DNA from: Bubalus kerabau
Lineage: Eukaryota; Chordata; Mammalia; Artiodactyla; Bovidae
DNA: 64,000 nt
Direction of reading: 5' to 3'
Assembly: GCF_029407905.1 (NCBI RefSeq)
Contig: NC_073624.1
Coordinates: forward strand, 118,358,001-118,422,000
Each line of letters begins with the position of its first letter. Position 1 is the stretch's first letter. The notes under the pieces are model-generated. The model did not search any database, was not told where the DNA came from, and worked only from the letters and a program-made list of their open reading frames with translations. The translations under genes and the position numbers were made by a program. Of the stretch, positions 43,405 to 56,719 are shown piece after piece.

Positions 43405-46400
43405 AGATCCTGAACATGGTGTAACTGAAACAATCTTAGAAATACAGAGTTTAAAAAAATTCAAAAACTACATCTGACAATGTGGCAAGAGACTTGCATT
43501 TGCTTCTGTCCTATGTTTAGCTTTTCGAGCTAGTAGAAATTCTCCAAATAAAGCATTACATTTAACTATATTGGTTTGAATCTTTGCAAGACTCGGGATT
43601 ATAAATGGCTTGCTAATTATAGGAGAGGGTTTACATTCTCCTAACGGCATTTCCTTTTTTCTCTCTTGACTTATAGGCAGTCTTCTTAGCATACCTCATT
43701 ACATTATTCTCAGAGTACATTAATCTCAACACTTTTAAAAAATAAACACCTGCCAGACTTCTCACACTGATTGTACCTGAAGAAACTCTTCTAAAATTGT
43801 CCCTTTAAATATCTCTTATTCCTGGGTATAATTAGAAGAAAGAAAAAGTGAATACAAAGCTAAATTCAGTTCTTTTGTTCGGATACAATAACCAAGTGCT
43901 CTACCATGTGTCCTTTAATTCCTTATTAAACAGATGATAAAAACTCTAGGAGAGCACATCATTTGGAAGCCAAGTCCTTTATCCTTCTGGAAATATGTGC
44001 CTTGGTAGGAACCACACTAATTAAACTCAGAACGTATCATACTATGATTTCCTTAGTGAATGGAAAGGTGAAGTCTCACTCAGCACAGTTTTACCAAGCC
44101 CCAAAGGAAAAAATCAGTGTGGAATGCAATTCGTTCCAGAATCATATGATGCTCTTATATTCTAGAAAATCATTTAGGCTCGACAGGAAAACACTTTTAA
44201 ATTGGAAAAGCCTTTAGTTTTGAAACTGTCCCCTAGTTTTTGTTTCCCATTTACATTCTGGGCTCATGAGTGTCCCATTCAGACGCAGTCCTCAGTGCTT
44301 GCCTGCTTCTGTCCACATTGCTTATTTCCTGCCCGAGCACTGCCTGGAAGGAAATGTCAATCTTCTACTTGTTAAAATAATTATTTGATCCCAATGGATA
44401 TAAATTATTTGGTTGATCCATAAGAAAAATAATCAACACTCAACAATTCTGATCTATGTAAAACAGTATTTTCAGATGACTCCAACTAATATTATCAAAA
44501 TACTGAAAATTTCTTATCAGAAAAAAAATTATCGAATACAATCAGTAATATAAATTAATTTTCTATTTAATGTATAGTATGTTTCTGATATTTTAATTTC
44601 CCTGGATTTAGACTTATATGTATATAGATTACTTTTGCCCAATATTATTTTCCCCCTTTGTTAATTTCAGGAATTATTTTATTTTAATCTGAATTTGCTT
44701 AGGGAAAGACTCTCTGTGGATTTTCAAGCAATTTTTTAGAAACAAAGACATGCAACTTAACTGATTAGTTTGAAAAAAAAAAAAAAACCAAAAACTGAAA
44801 AGCATCAAGGAAGATGGAGAGCTGCCATATTTTAGTACAAATCTTTGCAAAATTGGTGGAGAAGGTTGACAGAAGAGTATAGTGACCAAGGAAGATAGAC
44901 AATTATGTAATTCTTCTATATGCTTCTATGTATTCCTATGAAGTACTTTTTTCAACCAAAGCAGCTATTAAAACCAAGACATAAAATGAACTGAACTAAG
45001 AATCAGACTTCTTGATGTTTTTATCCCAGTATTTAATACTGAAGTAGGTTCAAACTCATTGTTCTCATCAAAATATTATTACTAGTAAAAAGAAAAGGTG
45101 TTTGTATCATTAATAAATTAATAAATGACATAAAATTAAAAAAAAAAGAATTTTTGGAATAAGGGAGCTTATATATTTATGGCAGAAACTGGAGGAGTGA
45201 TAGTAGTTGAACCCAGAGCTAGAGCACTGGGAAAAAATGTCAGCTGAAGCGCAGGCTGAAGAAGATGGGAAAGAAGCCACAAGACTGCAGGGACTTGGAC
45301 AAGATTTCTTTTCCCAGAACTGCAAGTCAGAGGGATGGCTAAACCATCACGTCTGACCAACAGTACCTTAGTGGTGGTCACTTCACTTCTGCTTTCCTGA
45401 TTTTGCTCAGGTTCTTCTTAAAAAGAAGCTCTAACTCATGCTAACACAAAGAAGGGGATTCCATGGAAAATATGTCTTGGCATTCCAAGTTGACTACTGA
45501 CAATCCACCACAGGCCCAGAAGCCAGAAATTAGCATAGGAGGTCATGCAAACATTTTCATCTCCAAGGGACCATTGCCTTTTCTGGAAAAACCTAAAAAA
45601 GTACATTCATCACTGAGATACCCAATACCTACAATCATACACAGAAAGACACACTCAGCTCAAAGACCTTGCCAATAAACTAAGTGACAGTGTTTTTCCT
45701 AGAAGTTTAGAGCATATTGGTCATGTTGGCTCACAGGCATAGTTAGTAAGGTGATTGATAGATATGTCAGGTCTAATAACAGGACATTTGTCTCACACTC
45801 TGAAAGAAAGTTGATCTGCCTGATCAGCTTCTATATGAGTAATAAATCTCTTATCTGTCTGTTCACTTCTAAGGCCCTAATCTTTATAATACTAGATAAG
45901 TACCAGGAGTTTAAAACCTTTCCTCACTAGATCTTCAAGTCATCTAACAATCATTGATATAAGTAAATACAAATGACTATGAAATGAGAAAAACAAACAA
46001 ACAAACAAAACCAAACCTTTTTCAGCATGGAAAAGCTCTTTCCAAAGAAACATGATCTTGCTTACAAAATATTGGGGCATGATTATTATGCCAGTTAATC
46101 TTACCATAGGGAGAAGACTACCTATTTGTGAAATACACAACAAATATGTGAAAATAAAATGTTCCATATTGTGATTTTCAATATTTTAAAATAACTTAAT
46201 GTTATGTCTTTAGAATATTATTTAAAAAATAAAATTTGTCACCATTTTTTGTACACTGAGTATCTTCCTAGAAGATATATATTTTTTCTCATTTCATGAT
46301 TTTAGAAATACATGTATCTTATTGTAATCAAAATTTAATTGAAGGATTGTGAATCTTACACCAATATTAAAAAAAAAAGAAAACCACAAGAGAGTGGAGA

Positions 46401-46539
46401 CTTAATAAGTGTTCATGAATGTAGTACTTGTCTTTAAAATTATTATGCATGAATGGGAGGACATGAGAAAGTGAGGTTAAGAGAAACAGCAGTTATTACA
46501 AGATTGTGAGGGCTGAGAATGATGTTCAAATGGACGACG
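43405..46539. other. Unrecognised stretch of about 3.1 kb
   Basis: No named repeat or gene that I can support. Open frames of 71-84 codons (for example 43963-44217 + and 45463-45678 +) show no domain or family likeness. A-runs lie near 44773 and 45138. Confidence 0.45.
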
Positions 46540-46763
46540 AGGGGCCTCCCTAGTGGCTCTGTGTTACGGATCTGCCTGTAATGCAGGAGACCAGGGTTTG
46601 ACCCCTGGGTTGGGAAGATCCTCTGGAGGAGGAAATGGCAAACCAGCTCCAGTAATCTTGCCTAGAAAATCCCATGGACAGAGGACCCTGGCAGGCTACA
46701 GTCCATGGGGTCACAAAAAGCTGGGCATGACTCACTGACTGAACAAAAATAATAATAAAAAAA
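46540..46763 (+). mobile_element. Bov-tA SINE, sense
   Basis: GGGCCTCCCTAGTGGCTCTG head, ATGCAGGAGACCAGGGTTTG B-box region, complete body, and an A-rich tail with AAT repeats (46742-46763). Confidence 0.92.
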
Positions 46764-47254
46764 AGAACATTGAAGATGGAGCAGATATGAATACAATCTC
46801 AGATACAAGGAAAGATCTCAGAGCCTTGAAAATAAGCAAAATAGTATTAAATGTCTTGGTGAAGGATGAAATGAGTTGATGGCTTTGAGAAACAAAGTAA
46901 ACGATGAAATCATTTTCTTAAAGCGGACTGTTTTTTAATTTGTATGAATTTGTTACAATTTTTTTCTGTTTCCTGTTTTTGTTTCAGAGATGAGACTGGT
47001 TATTGTATGGAGCTTAATCATCCCCTATATGACAGTATTAATTTAAAAATACTTGTTTAAAAGATATTTTAAAAAGTCTCAAGATATTTGGATCTAAATC
47101 TTGCTGAATTCTGTAAACATTAAAATAGAGAATTAGATGATTTACACTGTATTTCATTAAACTTAGAAGCATCTATATTTGAATATTTTTATTTTAGGTT
47201 TAGACTTATTAAAAAGAAAGCTGCAGAGATAGTGCAATTACTATATACTCCACA
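46764..47254. other. Unrecognised stretch
   Basis: No gene or named repeat seen. Confidence 0.5.
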
Positions 47255-47585
47255 TTCAGTTTCTTTTTTTAATTAATATTATATTTTAGTATGGTACATT
47301 GTCACAATTAATAAACAGATATCAATGTGTTATTAACTGAAGTCCATATAACTGAAAACCATCCTTTCAGATTTCTGTAGTTTTCCCCAGATCTCCTTAC
47401 TAGTTCTCGGGATCTCATCTAGAATGATACATTATAGTGATTGTCCTGTCTACTTAGGCTCCTCTTGATAGTCACAGTTTCTCATTTTCTTTAGTTTTGG
47501 TAGCCTTGATCATTTTAAAGATTATTGGTCAAGTATTTTATAGAATTCAGGCTTGTTTGTTTTCTCATGGTAAGACTAGAGTAAT
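47255..47585 (-). mobile_element. L1M 3' UTR fragment, antisense
   Basis: GGTACATTGTCACAATTAAT, TATTAACTGAAGTCCATA, ATCTCATCTAGAATGATACA and TAGGCTCCTCTTGATAGTC are diverged reverse-complement markers of an old L1M 3' end, the same group as 19.8-20.5 kb. Confidence 0.65.
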
Positions 47586-49096
47586 ATATACTTGAACATT
47601 AAAGAGAAGAAAAAGCTTTAAAATTGCCACTCAAAAATTATTGTGACCTAGTAAACAAATGTAAATTTCTGGGGAAATGAAAAAAATGTATAATATGTTA
47701 ACATGATATCAAAATATAGAGTTCAAAGAGCAGATTTTCTAGCTATCTGAAACTTCAGTCTATGATCATAAATAAAAGCAATATGTAAACTTGAGAAAAT
47801 AAGATTTTTTTCTTTTTTTTTCAATTTCTTTTAATCTACTAAATTCATACAACTGACTAATGTGCTATGACTTGCAGTTGTCATAGATTGGGCTAATCTA
47901 CTGTGTGCCCACAGAGGAGATCAAATAGTCTTTTATGTTCCTAAGAACTCTGGAAAGCATTTGATTGACTATCCCCAAAGACATAGAGGGAAACTGAGCA
48001 AACATTTTGGAGAGATGGTATAATAATAACAGAAAATTCCTAAAGAATTGCCTTACATTTGTTGGAAACACAAAAGGCTAAGTTAGAAGAAAATAAATAC
48101 ATGTTGCTGTGATTTTCATAATGGTCATTACAGTTACATTAGGTGAGAATCAAGAAAAAAAAAGTTAATTGCATGGATAAAGGTTGTACAATAAGTCACT
48201 AGTAAAGAGGAGAATAAAAACCAGGCATCTGTCCGCTGCAGTCACTAAAATACCCCACAGCTAGTTGATTTAGCAGTAACTGCATTCTCTTTAATGTTTC
48301 TTATTACATAGGTCTGCTTTTCGCTATAAAAGAGAAAATGAGTGTAGGGAATTCAAGGCTATGTATAAATGATATTGGTTCTCACGTCTCTAGTGAATAT
48401 GAAAAAATTGCAAGAATCATGTAAAAATGCCCTCTGTTTCACGTGACTTGCACTGAAGCAGTCCCCATTGCACAGTCCCATGCTTCAATTAAAAGGTAAT
48501 ATTACAGGGATCATTTACAAATGAAGATAAAAATAACAGAAGCATCCTTCACCCTGAGTTCTATTAGGAAATATGACTCAGAAGCACGTTTTCTTATTCT
48601 TCTGTTTGTCTAAAGAGGTGAACACACATTTGGGGAGCATTTTCAAAAAGGGCAAATGTGGCAGGGATGTTATTGAATGACTGGAGCATGATCTAGACAT
48701 GTGAGGAATTCTAATTCAGGTGTTCAGGGAATCTTAAAAATTCAGTTCTTCTTTGAGAGCCCAGACAGCAGCTCATTAGTGACATTTTTTTTTTTTAATG
48801 CAAGAAAAGAGATGTGGGTTCAGTTCCCAGCATCGGTATCTACCTCTTCAGGCTATTTGGCACATATTATACAGTAGAGATTGCCAGAAAAAGATAAAAC
48901 AAACAAACAAAAAAACTGGCATCCAGGAAGTATGGCATGTGCTCACCAACCGTTCTTCTAGTTTGGAAATGACTGGCATGTATATCAGCGCTCTGGTTAG
49001 ACGTTCACACATGCACTGCTATGGTGCATGTGTGTGCATGAAGCGAGAGGGGTGAAGTGAAATGTAGGAAATAGACACAGTGCTTTTTGTACTGCG
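47586..49096. other. Unrecognised stretch of about 1.5 kb
   Basis: No gene or named repeat that I can support. T- and A-runs near 47812 and 48786. Confidence 0.45.
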
Positions 49097-49236
49097 GGCT
49101 GCCCAGGTGGCACTAACGGGAAAGATGTAAGAGGCCTGGGTTCAATCCCTGAGTTGGGAAGATCCTTTGGAGAAGGTCCCATGGACAGAGGAGCCTGGCG
49201 GGCTACAGTCCATGAGATTATAAAGAGTTAACACGA
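49097..49236 (+). mobile_element. Bov-tA SINE, sense, internally deleted
   Basis: tRNA-like head (GGGCTGCCCAGGTGGC, CTGGGTTCAATCCCTGAG) joined to GGAGAAGGTCCCATGGACAG; the middle of the body is missing, then the normal 3' part. Confidence 0.88.
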
Positions 49237-49520
49237 CTGTGTGTCTGGCCAGTCTGGGAAAACATGACGGTGATTTGTCAAAATGTAGGTAAGAAATCTT
49301 TGCACCATTTATGCCATTAAATTTATCTACTCTTAATTCATATAAATAAAATGAAGTTCTAGTCAAAATTTGGTTTGCTGACTTTTACGTGGCTAATTTT
49401 TATATAGGACTTTTTGTTTTAGTTATTATACCTTATTATTTTAAATTCATATTGTCAGTAAATTTATTTGTAACTTAGTACTCCTTCTAATGATGATGAT
49501 GTTTCAGTTTCTTCCAATCT

Positions 49521-50075
49521 CTTTTTTTATTATTGTTACTTTTAATTGGAGGACAATTGCTTTACAATGTTGTGTTGGCTTCTGTCATACATCATACATA
49601 CATGAATATGTATTATTCATTATACATACATGAATAAGCCATAAGTATGCATATGTCCTCTCCCTTTTGAACTTCCTTTCCACCCCTCATGCCATCCCAC
49701 CCCTCTAGATTTTCGCAGAGCACCAGTTGACTCCCTGTATAGCAACTTCCCGTAGCCATATATTTTACATATGGTAATATGCATGTTTCAATGCTACTGT
49801 CTGTTTGCCCACCCTCTCCTTTCCCCACTTTGTCCACAAGTCTGTTCTCTGTCTGCATCTCTATTCTTTTCCTGCATATAGGTTAATCAGTATCATTTTT
49901 CTAGATTCCATATATATGCATTAATATATATGTTTTTCTCTTTCTGACTCATTTCACTCTGTACAACAGGTTCTAGGTTCATCCACATCGTTAGAACTGT
50001 CTTAAATTTGTTCCTTTTTATGGCTGAGTAATATGTACCACAACTTCTTTATCCATTCATCTGTCAATGGACAAT
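49521..50075 (-). mobile_element. Old L1 3' end, antisense
   Basis: TTTTAATTGGAGGACAATTGC to TTTATCCATTCATCTGTCAATGG, the reverse complement of an L1 3' UTR and ORF2 C terminus. It contains a local duplication of CATACATGAATA (about 49597-49635). Diverged. Confidence 0.82.
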
Positions 50076-50296
50076 TACAAGATCTCTTAATATATTTCTC
50101 CACATTAAAAGAGGCTTGATAGAAAAAAAAAGGTATTAGAATCTTTACATGACCTTTTATTATATTTTTTAAACAAAATTAGAGCAAAAGAAGAATGTGC
50201 AACAGAAGAGTAAAAGGATATTCTCTATAAGGAGTGGTAGCATTCTGGCAAACAGCTAAAAATCACTGGTTTATATACTTGATTCAATTAATTCTT

Positions 50297-50376
50297 TTTT
50301 TTTTTAATTTTATTTTATTTTTAAACTTTACATAATTGTATTAGTTTTGCCAAATATCAGAATGAATCCACCACAG
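50297..50376 (-). mobile_element. Very short L1_BT 3' end, antisense
   Basis: About 80 bases: poly-T, AATTTTATTTTATTTTTAAA, then the reverse of the last L1_BT 3' UTR bases to CCACCACAGG. Almost identical to the same part of the young L1 copies, so a recent, severely truncated insertion. Confidence 0.9.
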
Positions 50377-51552
50377 GTTTTAAAAGAGACCTGAAGTTGT
50401 GTAGAAAAACTGGAGTAAATATGTATTTGTGTATTTTTTTTTCAAGAAGCAAATGATTAATAGTTTTCATAGCATTTTGAAAACATTCTGAAGTGGACCC
50501 ATGACCAAATTCCCCATCTCCCTCCATTGCATCAGATTCACGTGAGTTTTCCCAGACTTTCAAGAATTAGGTCATCTGTGACTTATAGAAAAGTTTTGCA
50601 GTCAGATAAAACTTCAAGATTATTGTCTTCAATTTTCCCCAGCTTTCTATTCTATTCTACATTGTCTTAGAGATATTCTCATATTTTCACTGTTTTATTG
50701 GTTTGTTTATTTTAATTTTCCAGAGTTGAATGAATCTGCCTTTAAATTGTTATCCAAATGCTATTTTAAAACAAAGGCTATTCCTTTTTTTTCCTATAAA
50801 AAGCTTGGGTTGGTTTGAAAGGCAGAATAAGGTATCTAGGGACTATGTGACGAAAGACAGGTATGGTAAGTGGTGTTATGTCAGGGACTTTCCAAGAGGA
50901 AGATGAGCATACCACTGTTTGTTAGGCCAGCAGAGCAGGACAATGAACACTTTAAGAGCTGTCAATGTTCAGAGATCCAGATAGATAAGTTAAATGCAAA
51001 ATTGCCCTTAAGTAGCAGGGTGATAGATATTAGGGGATTAGCTGCAGTCTCTAGAAGGTGAGAGGACAGGGATTGACAACAGAGAAAAGCAGGGGTTCAG
51101 ACTTGGAGGGCTTGAGAAGGTCTAAGATAGGCAACATAAGAACACTGGCACAGGAGACCAGGGACAATCACTTGTGGCAGGAGCAAAGCATGGTTGTCAA
51201 TTTGGCCTCTATGGTTAGAGCCAGATCGGTAGCAATGAGAAATTGTTGCTATCATCTGGTAGTGAATTCAGTTCTTTCTGGCAAAAGAGAATGTTTGATC
51301 TAGAAGCAATGACAGGGTTGAACTTAATGCCAAGAAGTCTAGCAAAAGAGAAGTAGTCAAATCCAATGCTGTGGATATTTGACCTATTTCATATACATTT
51401 CTTTCAGTAGTCATTAATTATATTATTTAATTAGGGATGTTTAGAGCTTTCTACTAGTAGGTCCTCCTCTTATTATTGAGAATATATGATACATAAAATA
51501 CTCTTTGTTTCTTACTAAACATTATTAACAATAAATTGAACCTCACTATTTT
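50377..51552. other. Unrecognised stretch
   Basis: No gene or named repeat. 50850-51310 is less AT-rich and purine-rich, with two overlapping short frames on the plus strand that show no family likeness. Confidence 0.45.
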
Positions 51553-52058
51553 TATTGGCATATAATTGCTTTACAACATTGTACTAGTTTCTGATGGACA
51601 ACAAACCGAACCAGCTCCATGTATACACATATTCCCTCCTACTTGAGCCTCCCTTCCTTCACCCCGTCCCATCCCTCTAAGTCATCACGGAGCACCGAGC
51701 TCGCTCGCTGTGCTTTGTAGTAGCTTCCCACTAGCTATCTACTCTACAAATGTGAAAAAGTGAAACTGTTAATTGCTCTGTTGTGTCCGACTCTTTGTGA
51801 CTCCTTGGACTATATAGCCCACCGGGCTCCTCTGTCCATGGCATTCTCCAGGCAAGAATACTGGAGTGGGTAACCACTCCATCTGTTGGGGATTAAACCC
51901 AGGTCTCCTGCAAGGTAGGCAGATTCTTCACCATTTGAGCCAGGGAAGCCCTTATTTTACACCTGGTTTGTGTATATATATCAATGCTACTCTCTCAATT
52001 CACTGCAACCTCTGCTTCCCCATCTGTGTCCCCCGTTGGTTCTCTACATCTGCCTAAG
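51553..52058 (-). mobile_element. Old L1 3' end, antisense, split by a SINE
   Basis: The L1 part 51553-51752 (TTTTATTGGCATATAATTGC, TCCCATCCCTCTAAGTCATC) resumes at 51953-52058 (ATCAATGCTACTCTCTCAAT). It is similar in age to the fragment at 49.5 kb. Confidence 0.78.
51740..51965 (-). mobile_element. Bov-tA SINE inside an old L1, antisense
   Basis: The insert 51753-51952 has the body (GTTGTGTCCGACTCTTTGTG) and a tRNA-like head at right (GAGCCAGGGAAGCCC). Flanks TACTCTACAAATG (51740-51752) and TATTTTACACCTG (51953-51965) match 9 of 13, a decayed TSD. Confidence 0.85.
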
Positions 52059-54668
52059 ACTATTTTGATTTTGCAAACTTTACAGCATCTGCCTCAGAGG
52101 GAGTTACCTATTAAAATGTTCATCTCAGACATTTCAAATTGTGGGTCACATATTCTATATCAAGAAATACAGAATATCCTTAAACTTTAAATGTTGCTCT
52201 GTTACCCAAACTTCATAACTAAAATGTTCCTTTTAAAGGAAAAAAAAAATCTGTCAAACTAGTTCAATAATATTTTCAATGTCTTATTTCTACATACTTT
52301 TGCTGAGACCGCCCCCTATTAAATCAGTCTGCCAAAGCATACATTTTTACTTATTTTCATTGCCTCTTCACAAGTTGGTACAGAAGTAGATGCTAAACTT
52401 TTCTTATATAACATTCTTCTTGAAAAATATTTGGTAAATTATTTCATACGTATTAATTTTAAAATAAAGCATTCACTAAGAAAATTTGTAATCTATAATG
52501 CTAGTCAGAGCGTTGGATACGGTAGAGTGTTGATTCTACTCCTGAAACCTATTCTGAATAAGATGCTGCTAGTCTCTTCTGGTTTTTTGTATCAATCTGT
52601 TGACTTTGCAACCTGAAAGCTCTTGGTCTTTAATGAGCTGTAGCACATCTGTATGCATAATACTGCCTTTCAAATGCCTCAACAATACAAAAACATTAGG
52701 CACGTATCACAGAGTTGTTTTAATACATTTTCCACGCAACAATGCTTTTGCAAAATGCAACCCATTTTTGCATAAAAAATAAGATTTTACTGTGTGGGGA
52801 TAATCAGGTAGTTATTCTGAACTAATGAGCCTTTTCTCTTCCTGACAGTCTTCAGATATAGGGAAATTTAATCATCTCTTAGATCTAGAAATAATTAGTT
52901 CTCTACTTTTGGTCACCTTTAAAGATTTCCTTATACTGGAATATCCAGGCCAGGCAAGCTCATTAACAAGCAACCCTCCAATCCATTGATTACATTATAC
53001 GAAATAATGCGCTACTTGTCTATTCATTTGTATAAAGCCATTCATTAAAACTGAGCTACTCTGCATATAATGCAAATTGATTGTGCTCACTTGCCAATGT
53101 TATTTTTATTACATAAACTAACCTGAAAAGATGTATTTTTTCTTTACTATTTGAAGCAAAATTTTAAAAATGATCACAGGGAAATGATAATGTACTAGCT
53201 GGGATAATTTGGCTTTATTTCTTCAAAGGAAATCTTTATTTTTTTTTTCTGTTAATTGGAATCATGTTTTAGACAATATAACAGTAGGATCCTATTGTCA
53301 TAATTTTCAGACATTCCATCTCCTTTTCTGCTTATCCCAAGTCTTGACTGTGCTCCAGAATTCAGTCCTGATGCTCCATAATCATACAAATCCCCTATTC
53401 TGAAAGGAATATTCAATTCAAAAAGGGAGAGGCAGAGTGTGAAATGCATTTAGATTAATAGCATATTTATTTAGCACCAAAGGGCAATATTCTTATTATG
53501 AAAAGATGTTTTAAATTCTCTGAAATGACAAAGAAGCTAGTGAGAAAGTGGCAAATCTTCTACCTTTGGCTATTTTTCTCTGAGGTTCTGGCCAATTTCT
53601 TACTGTGTTGTAGAAATAGTTGTTCAAAGCCACTTCTTTCAATAGTTCTCTATACTCATGATTAAAGGATAGGAAGCTCAAGCGTTTCTATGTGTACTCA
53701 GCATCAGAAATGCAAGTACATGATGACTTCTTTGGGTGAGCATAAGGCTTATTTTCAAATCTGTGTTTAGACATTTAAAAACATTTTATTATTTTTAATG
53801 TTTCTGATGTCAATAGAAGCATACTTGTGAACAATGTTGTGCTTTTTTTGTTGTTATTCTCTCCATTTTCTGGATTGTTTGGGGCACCCAGAAAATAAGA
53901 GTAAACTGATAAGAAGCTCAAGAAAAGGCAGGATTGATTTAAAGTAAAAAGCATTAACAAGTGAACATAATCTTCAGCCTGTTTGGCAATGGCCACCAGA
54001 ATAAAACCCCAATGTAAATATATGAATAAATGCATTTTTAGAAGGAAGAAAGAGAAAAGTATACTTAAGCCTGTTTTCTTCAAGCTAAGTGAGCAAAGCA
54101 GTAGCTTCTTAACAGTGATCGCATCACTTGTAGGACTGAAGCATTAAATCACCCCAAGCCCATCTTTTCGCCAATCAGGAAAGATTTACATTTTAGCTGG
54201 GTCTGTAGCACAGGGATTGAGGTATTCACAGGTTGCTTTCTTGTAGCATAAAGTTTAATGCACTGCATAGCATGTTGTTGAAAACTGGCCAAGACTGACA
54301 GGGACTTGGCAGACATTTTCTGGAGCTCCTAGTGCCAACAAGATGTCTTTGCTAGGTGAAAACAAATAAGAACCAAAATTCTTTCTAGCTTGCAGAGATA
54401 AACGTTTCCTGGGAATTGTTGAGTGTTAGATTGCTGTCCTAAAACCTCTCATTTTGTGCTCTCGTTCTGAATTGTGTTTCTGTTGCAAAGGGCTCCCTGC
54501 CTGGAAACTTGCTGTGCCCTACTGGGTTAACCATGATGGGCAGGTGGGATGAGGGAACCTCTGGTTGATTTGACAGTAGCATGGTGGCATTTAGCATGAT
54601 CATTACTACAAGAGGGTGGCATAAATCTGTGGAAGGCAACTGATGTTTCAATCCCCATGCACAACTCC
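52059..54668. other. Unrecognised stretch of about 2.6 kb
   Basis: No named repeat or gene that I can support. Open frames up to about 100 codons (for example 53775-54083 - and 54439-54744 -) are low-complexity or have no family likeness. Confidence 0.45.
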
Positions 54669-54979
54669 CCCCTTTTTTATTATTATTTTTTAACTTTACA
54701 ATACTATACTGGTATTGCCATATATCAAAATGAATCCACCACACGTATACATGTGTTCCCCCTCCTGAACCCTCCTCCCTCCTCCCTCCTCCCTCCCCAT
54801 ACCATCACTCTGGGTCGTCCCAGTGCACCAGCCCCAAGCATCCAGTATCGTGCATCGAACCTGGACTGGCAACTAGTTTCATATATTATATTATATATGT
54901 TTCAATGCCATTCTCCCAAATCATCCCACCCTCTCCCTCTCCCACAGAGTCCAAAAGACTGTTCTATACTGGTCTCTTG
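54669..54979 (-). mobile_element. L1_BT-related 3' end, antisense
   Basis: T-rich start, then ATCAAAATGAATCCACCACA, GTGCATCGAACCTGGACTGG and GAGTCCAAAAGACTGTTCTA, the reverse of the L1_BT 3' UTR. It carries an expanded CCTCCCT repeat at about 54770-54799, corresponding to the G-rich tract of the intact L1. Confidence 0.9.
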
Positions 54980-55133
54980 TCTTCTCTTTCACTTCTCACT
55001 TTTACTGGAAATGCCCTCAATGGCCATTTTATAACCTTACATTGCTGTGTCACATTATCAGCTTCAAACATATTAAAAAAAAAACCCCAAAGTGATCATC
55101 TTGTGGTAGGGGACTGGTAATTCAACAGATTTA

Positions 55134-56719
55134 AAGTCCATGCCCTTTTCATCATAGGGGACTGGAATTCAAAAGTAGAAAGTCAAGAGATATCTGGACT
55201 AACAGGCAACTTTGGCCTTGGAGTACAAAATAAAGCAGGACAAAGGCTAACAAAATTTTGCTAAGAGAAACGCACTGATCATAGCAAACATACTCTTCCA
55301 ATAACACGACAGACAACTCTACACATGGACATCAGCAGACAGTCAATACAAAAATCAGATTGATTATATTCTTTGCAGTCAAAGATGGAGAAGCACTATA
55401 CAGTCTGCAAAAACAAGACCATGAGATGATTGTGGCTCAGATCATGAACTGCTTACTGCAAAATTCAGACTTAAAATGAAGAAAGTAGGGAAAACCACTA
55501 CACCATTCAGGTACGACATAAATCAAGTCTTTTACAATTATACAGTGGAAGTGACAAATAGATTCAAGGGATTGGATCTGATCAACAGAGTGCCTGAAGA
55601 ACTATGGATGGTGGTTCATAACATTGTACATTAGGCAGTGATCAAGACCATCCCCAAGAAAAAGAAAGGCAAAAAGGCAACATGGTTGTCTGAGAAAGGC
55701 TTAAAAATAGCTGAGAAAAGAAGAGAAGGGAAAGGCAAAGGAGAATAGGAAAGACATACCCATCTGAATGCAGAGTTCCAAAGAATAGCAAGGAGAGATA
55801 AAGCCTTCCTAAGTGAAGAATGCAAAGAAATAGAAAAAAAAATAAATAAAATGGGAAATACTAGAGATCTCTTCAAGATGATTAGAGATACCAAGGGAAC
55901 ATTTCATGCAAAGTTGGGCACAATAAAGGACGGAAATGGTATGGACCTAACAGAAGCGGAAAATATTAAGCAGAGGTGGCAAGAATACACAGAAGAACTA
56001 TACAAAAAAAAATCTTAATGACCCAGATAACCACAATGGTGTGGGCACTCACCTAGAGCCAGACATCCTGCAATGTGAAGTCAAGTAGACCTTAGGAAGC
56101 ATCACTATGAACAAAAAAAAAGGAGGTAATGGTATTCAGCTGAGCTATTTCAAATCTTAAAAGATGATGCTGTGAAAGTGCCAAGCTCAATATGCCAGCA
56201 AATTTGGAAAACTCAGCAGTGACAACAGGACTGGAAAAGGTCAGTTTTCATTCCCATCCCAAAGAAAGGCAATACCAAAGAATGTTCAAACTACCACACA
56301 ATTGCACTCATCTCATGGACTAGCAAAATAATGCTCAAAATTCTCCAAGCCAGGCTTCAACAGTACATGAACTGAGAACTTCCAGGTGTTCAAGCTGGAT
56401 TTTGAAATGGCAGAGGAACCAGAGATCAAATTTCCAACATCTATTAGATCATAGAAAAAGCAAGAAAATTCCAGAGAAACATGTACTTCTGTTTCATTGA
56501 TTGTGCTAAAGCCTTTGACTGTGTGGATCAAAACAAACTGTTGAAATTCTTAAAGAGATGGAAATACCAGTTCACCTTACCTGCCTCCTTTGAAACCTGT
56601 ATGCAGGTCAAGAAGGAACACTTGGAACCAGAAATGGAACAACAGACTGGTTCCAAATTGGGAAAGGAGTACTTCAGGGTTGTATATTGTCATGCTGCTT
56701 ACTTAACTTATATGCAGAG
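55134..56719 (+). mobile_element. Old BovB LINE, left part, sense
   Basis: Starts in the endonuclease region (GCCCTTTTCATCATAGGGGAC) and runs through the reverse-transcriptase core to ATATGCAGAGT. The frame is broken many times (for example TTTTGCTAAGAG and GAACTGAGAAC). Protein phrases such as IDCAKAFDCVD remain readable. It continues after the nested insertion at 57751. Confidence 0.92.

Noticed and set aside
52059..54668. Possible host exon or small gene in the repeat-poor stretch
   Set aside because: Open frames are short, lack recognisable domains, and I saw no convincing splice or polyadenylation arrangement.
54770..54799. GC-rich promoter-like CCTCC repeat
   Set aside because: It is an expansion within the antisense L1_BT 3' UTR G-rich tract, not a host promoter.
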